From: DYCT01 sp051875715
GTDB lineage: Bacteria > Bacteroidota > Bacteroidia > Bacteroidales > Bacteroidaceae
Reading direction: 5' to 3'
DNA: 13,834 nucleotides
Assembly: GCA_051875715.1 (NCBI GenBank)
Contig: JBJEHD010000047.1
Span: 1-13,834 of the forward strand
Of the stretch, positions 7,659 through 12,605 are shown one piece after another (position 1 is the first letter of the stretch; every line of letters starts with the position of its first letter). The position numbers were made by a program, and so were the translations under genes. The notes beneath the pieces were generated by a model. It was not told where the DNA came from and searched no databases. It saw nothing but the letters and a program-made list of their open reading frames with translations.

Positions 7659-7784
7659 AGGTGCGTCAGAATGGTCGAGATGCAAGGCGCTGAGGCTGAG
7701 GGCGAAGGGAGTGTACTGGCGTACACGACCAAGGCCGAATGCCGATAGCAACGCCGCAGATTGGCCATTATGACACACCGCCCT
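7659..7784 (-). repeat. Palindromic 3'-end module, copy B unit 1
   Basis: This is a roughly 120-bp imperfect palindrome. The outer arms ggtgcgtcagaatgg (7660-7674) and ccattatgacacacc pair at 13 of 15 positions. The similarity continues inward for about 20 more bases, and the centre is a perfect gtgtac-tggc-gtacac (7711-7726). It lies between the DHODH-like stop and hairpin B. No convincing protein is encoded in 7532-7868; that gap holds only this module, its partner unit, the hairpin and the M6 promoter. Confidence 0.75.
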
Positions 7785-7848
7785 AAGGTGCGTCTGTGGA
7801 TGGCCGACAGCCATACTGCCGATTGGCCGTCATGCCGCGCCGTCCTTT
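7785..7848 (-). repeat. Palindromic 3'-end module, copy B unit 2 (shortened)
   Basis: A second, shorter unit follows unit 1 directly. It opens with aaggtgcgtctgtggatggcc (from 7785) and ends with gattggccgtcatgccgcgc (from 7821), parallel to the box and tail of unit 1 but without the central gtgtac palindrome. It ends about 20 bp before the DHODH-like stop codon at 7869. Confidence 0.55.
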
Positions 7849-7868
7849 TGGGGCGGGGCGGTTGGCCT

Positions 7869-8849
7869 TTATTCCTTTGTGCCGAAGTAGCGCAGGAACT
7901 GCGTACGTTCAAACATGTTGATGCCTTCCACCTGGCTGGCGTTCATCTTGCCTTTGAACTGGCCGATGCCTGTGTATCCTTTCTTGTCCATCCAGGCGGC
8001 CACGGCTTCGTTCATGGCACCGATGACGGCGTCGCCTTGCTGGAAGATGGCGCTGCATACTTCCACGGCCGATGCGCCGGCCAGAAGGGCTTTCACCACG
8101 GCCTTGCCGTCATGCACGCCGCCGGAGATGGCATAGTCCAGTTTCGACACCTTTGCCGATGCGATGCCCGTCCAGCGGAGGGAGGTGGCCAGGTCGGCCG
8201 GATGGCTGAACACTTCGCCGGCGGTGTATTCCATCTTGTCGATGTCGATGTCGGGTTGGTAGAAGCGGTTGAACAAGACCACGGCGGCAGCTCCGTTGGC
8301 ATAGAGTTGCTGCACGAGGGCGACGGGGTTGGTCAGGTTGCTGCCCAGTTTCAGGATGACGGGGATGTTCACCTGCTTCTTCACGTTCTTCAGAATTTCG
8401 ATGTGCTGGCGTTCAAATTCGCCGTAGGCGGCATCGGCTTCCGTCTGTACGGCCAGGATGTTGATTTCCAGCGCGTCGGCTCCGGCTGCTTCCACTTTGC
8501 GGGCAAAGTCGGTCCATTCGTCGTTGTTGTAGCAGTTGATGCTGGCGATGACGGGGATGGTGCACACCTTCTTCGTCTCCTGAATCAGGTTGATGTATTC
8601 CGTCAGTTGATGCGAGCGCACATACTGGTTCAGGTAGTCCATGCTTTCGGGCGACTGCATCGATGCGTTGTCCAGTTGTTTGGCCTGCAGCATGATTTGT
8701 TCTTCGAAGAGCGATTTCAGTACGACGGCACCTGCGCCTGCTTCTTCCAATTTTTTGTTCTTGGCGGCGCTGTTTGTCAGGTTCGAACTGCTGACGATGA
8801 CCGGACTCTTCAGGTTCAGTCCGGCGAATGTGGTTTTCAGTTGGTTCAT
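7869..8849 (-). CDS. Dihydroorotate dehydrogenase-like FMN protein, function unknown
   Basis: This 326-residue TIM-barrel protein resembles class 1 dihydroorotate dehydrogenases. Visible are the N-terminal barrel strand LKSPVIVSSSNLT, the FMN-type lysine in VILKLGS (K167), LFNRFYQPDIDID (192-204), and the phosphate-binding SGGVHDG (242-248). At the place where true DHODHs read NISCPN, with the catalytic cysteine in class 1, this protein has ALEINILAVQTE (126-137), so that cysteine is absent. This fits the widespread 'dihydroorotate dehydrogenase-like' family, which is unlikely to be the pyrimidine enzyme. It is the last gene of a probable operon, 19 bp after the YggS stop, and is followed by a repeat module and terminator. 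An FMN or flavin-dependent oxidoreductase is the safest description; substrate unknown. Confidence 0.88.
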   Translation of the reverse strand: MNQLKTTFAGLNLKSPVIVSSSNLTNSAAKNKKLEEAGAGAVVLKSLFEEQIMLQAKQLDNASMQSPESMDYLNQYVRSHQLTEYINLIQETKKVCTIPVIASINCYNNDEWTDFARKVEAAGADALEINILAVQTEADAAYGEFERQHIEILKNVKKQVNIPVILKLGSNLTNPVALVQQLYANGAAAVVLFNRFYQPDIDIDKMEYTAGEVFSHPADLATSLRWTGIASAKVSKLDYAISGGVHDGKAVVKALLAGASAVEVCSAIFQQGDAVIGAMNEAVAAWMDKKGYTGIGQFKGKMNASQVEGINMFERTQFLRYFGTKE

Positions 8850-8868
8850 GATAGTGAGTATTATTTTT

Positions 8869-9534
8869 TTAATAGTTTCTTTCTCCGAATATTTTGGTTC
8901 CGATGCGCACCAGGGTGCTGCCGTGTTCGATGGCCAGGTGGTAGTCGTGGGTCATGCCCATCGACAGTTCCTTGAAGGCCTCGTCGGTGGCGAAACAGGT
9001 TTGCTTCAGTTCGTCGAACAACCGCTTGAGCCCGGCAAATTCCCGCCCGATTTCAGCCTCGTCGTCGGTGTTCGTGGCCATGCCCATCAGTCCGCACAGG
9101 CGTACGTGCTTCAGTTCGCGCCATCGTCCTTCGGCCAGCATGGCCCGGCACTCGTCGGGGCTGAAACCGAATTTTGTCTCTTCGTGGGCGATGTGTATTT
9201 GCAGCAGGCAGTCGATGGTCCGTCCGGCTTTGGCCGCCTGTCTGTCCACCTCCTCCAGCAGCCGGAGACTGTCGATGCCGTGTATCATGGCCACGTAGGG
9301 GGCCATGTATTTCACCTTGTTGGTCTGCAGGTGTCCGATGAAGTGCCACTCGATGTCCTTCGGCAGCGCCTCGTGTTTGGCCGTCATTTCCTGCACCTTG
9401 CTTTCGCCGAAGATGCGTTGTCCGGCCTCGTAGGCCTCTGTCAGGTCTTCGTTCGGGTGGAATTTCGACACGGCCACCAGCCGTACGCCTTGCGGCAGTT
9501 CGGCGCAGATGCTGCGTATGTTGTCTCCAATCAT
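8869..9534 (-). CDS. YggS family pyridoxal phosphate-binding homeostasis protein
   Basis: This 221-residue single-domain PLP-binding TIM barrel belongs to the YggS/PLPBP (PROSC) family, which binds PLP without known catalysis and supports vitamin B6 and amino-acid homeostasis. The PLP lysine is K24 in LVAVSKFHP. Other family motifs are FGESKVQE (42-49), EWHFIGHLQTNKVKY (62-76), GLMGMAT (148-154), LSMGMTHDY (190-198) and EHGSTLVRIGTKIFGER (203-219). FGES replaces the common FGEN. The cytoplasmic protein has no signal peptide. It is the middle gene of the unit, with DUF4494 37 bp upstream and the DHODH-like gene 19 bp downstream. Confidence 0.95.
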   Translation of the reverse strand: MIGDNIRSICAELPQGVRLVAVSKFHPNEDLTEAYEAGQRIFGESKVQEMTAKHEALPKDIEWHFIGHLQTNKVKYMAPYVAMIHGIDSLRLLEEVDRQAAKAGRTIDCLLQIHIAHEETKFGFSPDECRAMLAEGRWRELKHVRLCGLMGMATNTDDEAEIGREFAGLKRLFDELKQTCFATDEAFKELSMGMTHDYHLAIEHGSTLVRIGTKIFGERNY

Positions 9535-9571
9535 GGCTTTCTCCGATGGTTAAAGGGGGTTCGTGGAGGGC

Positions 9572-10054
9572 TTATCGTTGTCCGGCGTCCGGGAATTCCG
9601 GTTTCACATCCGGCTCGGCGCTGTAGGGATATACGTCCATGATGGCCGTTTCTGCCATCGAGGCGATGACGTAGTCCGCCATGGTGCCCTTCATGCCCTC
9701 GTCCAGTTTCTTCACGGCGTCGCGCAGGTCGGCCGCCTGCACCAGCACGTTCGTGGCCGTCTTCTTCTCCGCTCCGCTTTTCTCGTCCAGGGTGATGAAG
9801 TACAGTTTGCATTTGAACCATCGGTCGGCCGCTTCCTCTTCGCTGCTGAAGAGTTCGCTGTAGTTGGCCCGTTTGATGTCCGACACCGTAAATTCGCCTG
9901 AGATGAAGGGGCTGATTTCCTCGATGATTCGTGCCTCTGCCTCCGTGAAACTCAGTGCGTCCACCAGGTAGGGCTCGGTCACCTTCTTGTTCATGCCGTT
10001 CTCCATCACCTTTTCATATCTGATTTTGCATTCAAACCAAGTATGCATTGCCAT
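9572..10054 (-). CDS. DUF4494 domain-containing protein
   Basis: The 160-residue protein opens with TWFECKIRYEKVMENGMNKKVTEPYLVDALSFTEAEARI, the hallmark of the Bacteroidetes DUF4494 family. A second similar block, RWFKCKLYFITLDEKSGAEK (from about 78), suggests two related beta-alpha halves. There is no signal peptide or membrane segment. Function is unknown. The ATG at 10054 follows AAAGGAG by nine bases; a second ATG two codons later (10048) is also possible and matches the usual family start MHTWFECK. It is the first gene of the DUF4494-YggS-DHODH-like unit, with a promoter box about 55 bases upstream. That linkage hints at a role near PLP or flavin metabolism, but this is only inference. 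Confidence 0.88.
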   Translation of the reverse strand: MAMHTWFECKIRYEKVMENGMNKKVTEPYLVDALSFTEAEARIIEEISPFISGEFTVSDIKRANYSELFSSEEEAADRWFKCKLYFITLDEKSGAEKKTATNVLVQAADLRDAVKKLDEGMKGTMADYVIASMAETAIMDVYPYSAEPDVKPEFPDAGQR

Positions 10055-10084
10055 ATTTTTCTACTCCTTTTATTATATATATAC

Positions 10085-10117
10085 GGCAGAATCTCTGCCT
10101 AAACAATTGCAAATATA
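10085..10117 (-). promoter_or_regulatory. Promoter and short leader hairpin of the DUF4494 operon
   Basis: On the minus strand TATATTTG (10110-10117) fits TAnnTTTG exactly; a matching TTG at the -33 spacing is not clear. Just downstream in the leader, ggcaga-atc-tctgcc (10085-10099) is a perfect six-bp hairpin, followed by an AT-rich tract and the AAAGGAG ribosome site. Confidence 0.55.
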
Positions 10118-10182
10118 CCCAAAGGAAATGAGAAGCGGACATTTTTCTGCCATTTTTTTTCGGGGAGTCCGTGCGGCGGTTT

Positions 10183-10416
10183 CTATCTGGCAAGCAGCCA
10201 CTCCGTGGCGGGGACGATGTGGATGGTGCATCCGTCTTCTTCGATTGTTTCGTGCTCTTCGAAGGTGACGAGCGTCAGCCGGTTGCAGTTGAGCTTCTTG
10301 GCCGCGTTCTTCAGTCCTCTTATTTCTCTGTTTCGTGTCTTCTCGGCCGAGATGTCGTAGGACACCTGTATTCCTATTTCCATATCAGGGCTGTTTTTCT
10401 CGTTTTTTATTTCCAT
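10183..10416 (-). pseudogene. C-terminal remnant of an AAA ATPase with DUF4143 domain
   Basis: A 77-residue frame ends at TAG 10183. Its stretch IQVSYDISAEKTRNREIRGLKNAAKKL, then TLVTFEEHETIEEDG and the final VPATEWLL, matches the C-terminal end of ATP-binding proteins with a DUF4143 domain (typically IQVSYD...REI..L..A...L......ITW...E.IE.DG..I...P...WLL). Such proteins are about 400 residues long, so the P-loop ATPase part and most of DUF4143 are missing. Upstream, homology stops where a 32-bp tandem repeat begins, and the only start codons are supplied by that repeat. It is therefore a gene remnant; expression is not supported by a visible promoter. Confidence 0.75.
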
Positions 10417-10484
10417 AACAGAGCGTTTTTCTCCATTTCTATTTCCATATCAGAGCCGTTTTGCCTGTTTCTATTTCCATAACG
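10376..10484. repeat. 32-33 bp direct tandem repeat, three full units plus a partial fourth
   Basis: Units begin with atttccata at 10376, 10409, 10441 and 10473. The first is 33 bp, the next two are 32 bp, and the fourth is cut after about 12 bp. The consensus is atttccatatcag(a/g)gc followed by a T-rich tail. Units differ at several positions, so the array is not recent. On the minus strand each full unit ends in TATGGAAAT. The units are contiguous, which rules out CRISPR. Confidence 0.85.
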
Positions 10485-10488
10485 CAAA

Positions 10489-10527
10489 AGAGGCTGTGCC
10501 AAAAAGTGGGATTTTGACACAGCCTCT
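10489..10527 (-). terminator. Hairpin C: terminator-like element after the MaoC gene
   Basis: The arms agaggctgtgccaaaa (10489-10504) and ttttgacacagcctct (10512-10527) pair over 16 bp. The one irregular pair is C-A on the plus-strand RNA but G-U on the minus-strand RNA, so the fold is better preserved in the direction of the MaoC gene. On the minus strand it is followed by TTTGCG, a short U-tract. Confidence 0.75.
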
Positions 10528-10529
10528 GA

Positions 10530-10559
10530 GGTGCGTCCGAATGGTTGTTGCGGCACACC
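10530..10559 (-). repeat. Palindromic 3'-end module, short copy C
   Basis: ggtgcgtccgaatgg (10530-10544) is the box of copy B with one change, and ttgttgcggcacaccg (10544-10559) is the tail. The whole central core has been lost, leaving box and tail directly joined. It sits between the MaoC stop at 10575 and hairpin C. Confidence 0.6.
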
Positions 10560-10574
10560 GTCTCTTCGTTTTCG

Positions 10575-11042
10575 TCAGGCGTTGAAGTAGTAGAGGAACA
10601 CGGCGATGCCCTCCAGCGCCTTCTTTTTCTCGCCTTCAATCTCGATGGCGAATTTGATTTCCGCCTTGGCCACTCCGCGCAGGTTGCTGAGCGAATGCAG
10701 GTCGGCCGTCAGCCGGATTTTCTGTCCCGAGAGGACGGCTTGTCCGAACTTCATTTTTTCGATGCCGTAGTTGATCATCATTTTCAGGTTGTGCACCTCG
10801 ATGATTTGTTCCCACAGGTAGGGCAGGATGGAGAGCGTGAGGTAGCCGTGCGCGATGGTGCTTTTGAACGGACTTTCCGCCTTGGCGCGTTCCGTGTCCA
10901 CGTGTATCCATTGGTGGTCCAGCGTGGCGTCGGCAAACAGGTTGATGCGTTCCTGGGTCAGCGGGAGGTAGTCCGACACGCCGATGCGTTTGCCCACCAG
11001 TGCTTCAAATTCTTCGTACGAGTTGATGATTACTTTTTCCAT
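10575..11042 (-). CDS. MaoC family (R)-specific enoyl-CoA hydratase/dehydratase
   Basis: The 155-residue hot-dog-fold protein carries the hydratase signature: D42 and H47 in ATLDHQWIHVDTERA, followed by SPFKSTIAHGYLTLSILPYL (57-75). This fits the D-x4-H catalytic pair of (R)-hydratases, which add water to trans-2-enoyl-CoA. It is full length for single-domain members. It is probably cytoplasmic and acts on acyl-CoA thioesters, though some relatives have other thioester substrates. It has its own promoter and a terminator-type module downstream, so it appears monocistronic. The acyl-CoA ligase at 3655-5313 could in principle supply substrates, but the two genes are not linked. Confidence 0.92.
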   Translation of the reverse strand: MEKVIINSYEEFEALVGKRIGVSDYLPLTQERINLFADATLDHQWIHVDTERAKAESPFKSTIAHGYLTLSILPYLWEQIIEVHNLKMMINYGIEKMKFGQAVLSGQKIRLTADLHSLSNLRGVAKAEIKFAIEIEGEKKKALEGIAVFLYYFNA

Positions 11043-11093
11043 GTTTTTCTCTGTTGAATCGTGGTATGATGATACATTTTTTTAATTTCTGTG

Positions 11094-11124
11094 CAAAAAT
11101 AAAGGCATGCGCCGGAATACACAA
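11094..11124 (-). promoter_or_regulatory. Promoter of the MaoC gene
   Basis: On the minus strand TATTTTTG (11094-11101) matches TAnnTTTG, and TTG (11122-11124) lies 20 bases upstream. The box is about 52 bases before the MaoC start. Confidence 0.7.
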
Positions 11125-11194
11125 GTCGGTATTTCCCGAATTATGTTCTTTTTCGGAAAACAGTCGTCGCCGTATGTGGCGGTTTTCGTTCGAA

Positions 11195-11242
11195 GGATGT
11201 CACGGGCACCCGATTTTTGGGCTTACCTTCGCCCGGACATCC
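11195..11242. repeat. Imperfect inverted repeat upstream of the recombinase
   Basis: ggatgtcacgggc (11195-11207) pairs with gcccggacatcc (11231-11242) over 12 bp, with one bulged A. The 23-base loop contains a smaller ccc/ggg pairing. It lies 65 bp before the chosen recombinase start. The rest of 11125-11306 shows no gene, and I found no convincing TAnnTTTG box for the recombinase on the plus strand. Confidence 0.45.
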
Positions 11243-11306
11243 AAACCTTATTATTCACTTCAAGCGGCACCCCCTCTGTGGTGTCCGTTGTAATCGTAAA
11301 AACACT

Positions 11307-12260
11307 ATGTCAAGGATTCGTATTCCCGTGTCGTCTTTGTGCACATCCGGCCGCAAAGACGCGGTACTCAGTTACATGCAGCAACAGATTGATTGGCTGG
11401 TCCGGATGAAGCGTGAAGGCACGGCCAAGACCTATCGCAGCACGATGGGCAGCCTCCGTCGGTTCCTCCAAGGCAAGGACGTGCCTTTCGAGTCCCTCAC
11501 GCCGGCGCTGCTGGAGCGGTATGAGGCCCATCTGCTGGATGCCGGCCTGTGCCGCAACACCGTTGCGTTCTACCTGCGCACCCTCCGTACGGTCTACAAC
11601 CGGGCTTTGGCCGAAGGCATTTCCGCCCCGGCTAAGGCGTTTTCCCGCGTCCATACCTCCTACGGCCGGACCTCCCACCGTGCCATCTCACCCGAGCAGG
11701 TGCGGGCCCTCCGCCGCCTGGAGTTGCCGCCCGGTTCGTCGCAGGCCCGTTCGCGCGACCTGTTCCTGTTCAGCCTCTACACCCGCGGCATGTCGTTTGT
11801 CGACATGGCCTACCTGCGCAAGTCCGACTTGCGCGGCGGCATGCTGGTCTACGTCCGTCGGAAGACCCACCAGCGCATCTGCATCGAGTGGACCGCCCAG
11901 ATGCAGGCCTTGGTCGACCGCTATGCGGCCTCCTGTGCCGGCAGTCCTTACCTGCTGCCCATCATCCTCCGGCCGACCGAAGGCACCGAGCGCCGCCAGT
12001 TCGAGCAGGCCCAGCAGTGCGTCAACCGCAACCTGAAGAAGTTGGGCCGGCTGATAGGCCTTCCCATGCCACTCACCACCTATGTGGCCCGCCACACGTG
12101 GGCCACCACCGCCCGTGCCCTGAACGTCCCTCTGCCCATCATCAGCGAAGGCCTTGGCCACGACAACGACCAGACCACACTCGTCTACCTGGCCTCGCTG
12201 GACCGTTCGCTCGTCCATCAGACCAACCAGGCCCTCATCGATTTCTTCGAGGAAGAGTAG
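11307..12260 (+). CDS. Tyrosine site-specific recombinase (Bacteroides DNA-invertase type)
   Basis: With the ATG at 11307 the protein has 317 residues, usual for Bacteroides invertase-type integrases; the frame is open to a TTG at 11217, but that extension is not family-like. The N-terminal SAM-like core-binding domain (about 22-105, MQQQIDWLVRMKREGTAKTYRSTMGSLRRF) precedes the catalytic domain. Catalytic residues are R160 (LYTRGMSF), K186 (RRKTH), R262 (YVARHTWAT), H285 (GLGHD) and nucleophile Y294 (LVYLASLD). Box II reads YxxR rather than HxxR. Such enzymes invert promoters or other segments between short inverted repeats. The gene lies directly before a UpxY antiterminator gene, the common arrangement at the head of Bacteroides capsular polysaccharide loci. 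Its C-rich third codon positions give long but spurious reverse frames. Confidence 0.93.
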   Translation: MSRIRIPVSSLCTSGRKDAVLSYMQQQIDWLVRMKREGTAKTYRSTMGSLRRFLQGKDVPFESLTPALLERYEAHLLDAGLCRNTVAFYLRTLRTVYNRALAEGISAPAKAFSRVHTSYGRTSHRAISPEQVRALRRLELPPGSSQARSRDLFLFSLYTRGMSFVDMAYLRKSDLRGGMLVYVRRKTHQRICIEWTAQMQALVDRYAASCAGSPYLLPIILRPTEGTERRQFEQAQQCVNRNLKKLGRLIGLPMPLTTYVARHTWATTARALNVPLPIISEGLGHDNDQTTLVYLASLDRSLVHQTNQALIDFFEEE

Positions 12261-12292
12261 GGTAGGTCGTCGGGGAGCATACCCTCGGGCCG

Positions 12293-12334
12293 CCTCGTGC
12301 ATACTCGCACCAGCTTGCGCGAGTATGCACGAGG
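12293..12334. repeat. Perfect 16-bp inverted repeat with 10-bp spacer (candidate recombination site or hairpin)
   Basis: cctcgtgcatactcgc (12293-12308) and gcgagtatgcacgagg (12319-12334) flank accagcttgc. A further imperfect arm, gtgagtactcgc (12341-12352), matches the inner arm at 10 of 12 positions. It begins 33 bp after the recombinase stop. There is no U-tract on either side, so an intrinsic terminator is not clearly indicated. The arm-spacer-arm layout resembles core sites of simple tyrosine recombinases. The 12261-12605 gap otherwise holds the upxY promoter and leader. Confidence 0.7.
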
Positions 12335-12423
12335 GCGCTTGTGAGTACTCGCGATGAAAGGGCATAGCAAGGTCAAAAAGAAAGAGTCGTGTGCTGGTAA
12401 ATGCAAAATAGCACGTCTTCGTG

Positions 12424-12453
12424 TTGCCTAATCGCAAAATTGTCGTACCTTTG
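12424..12453 (+). promoter_or_regulatory. Promoter of the upxY-like gene
   Basis: TTG (12424-12426), 19 bases, then TACCTTTG (12446-12453): both Bacteroides elements are present at standard spacing. Transcription should start near 12458-12461, leaving a leader of about 145 bases before the ATG at 12606. I could not find matching inverted repeats flanking the promoter, so it does not look like an invertible promoter within this window. Confidence 0.75.
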
Positions 12454-12523
12454 CCTCGCGAACACCCGTCCGAAAGGGCGGAAATTCGGGGCGAGGCACG
12501 TTGCCTTACCTGTTGAAACAACA
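12453..12523 (+). promoter_or_regulatory. Structured 5' leader of the upxY-like gene
   Basis: ccgtcc-gaaa-gggcgg (12466-12481) is a six-bp stem with one U-G pair and a GNRA (GAAA) tetraloop, at the very start of the predicted transcript. It lies inside a wider pairing, gcctcgc (12453-12459) with gcgaggc (12491-12497), though the left arm may be partly upstream of the start site. A smaller hairpin, tgttg-aaa-caaca (12511-12523), follows. UpxY factors are known to act through the leader of their own locus. Confidence 0.55.
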
Positions 12524-12605
12524 AAGTGATGAGAACTATTTTACACGTCTGTGCCGGGTCGTTCTCGACGAGGATGGCCGACAAAGACATAAAATAGACG
12601 GAGGG

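Noticed and set aside
7761..8975. 404-codon plus-strand frame across the DHODH-like gene
   Set aside because: It is a shadow of the DHODH-like and YggS genes and recognisably not a protein family; it also runs through the repeat module.
10376..10484. Repeated 32-bp units as a possible CRISPR array
   Set aside because: The units are contiguous with no unique spacers between them and no cas genes are nearby; it is a simple tandem repeat.
11080..11092. TACATTTT as a plus-strand promoter box for the recombinase
   Set aside because: It lacks the final G of TAnnTTTG, the nearest TTG is only 16 bases upstream, and it lies more than 200 bases from the start codon.
11688..12590. 300-codon minus-strand frame opposite the recombinase and upxY promoter
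   Set aside because: It is antisense to the intact recombinase, and would pass through the 16-bp inverted repeat and the upxY promoter.
12400..12600. Invertible promoter flanked by inverted repeats upstream of upxY
   Set aside because: I looked for paired inverted repeats on both sides of the TTG-19-TACCTTTG promoter and found only short hairpins; the 16-bp repeat is entirely upstream.
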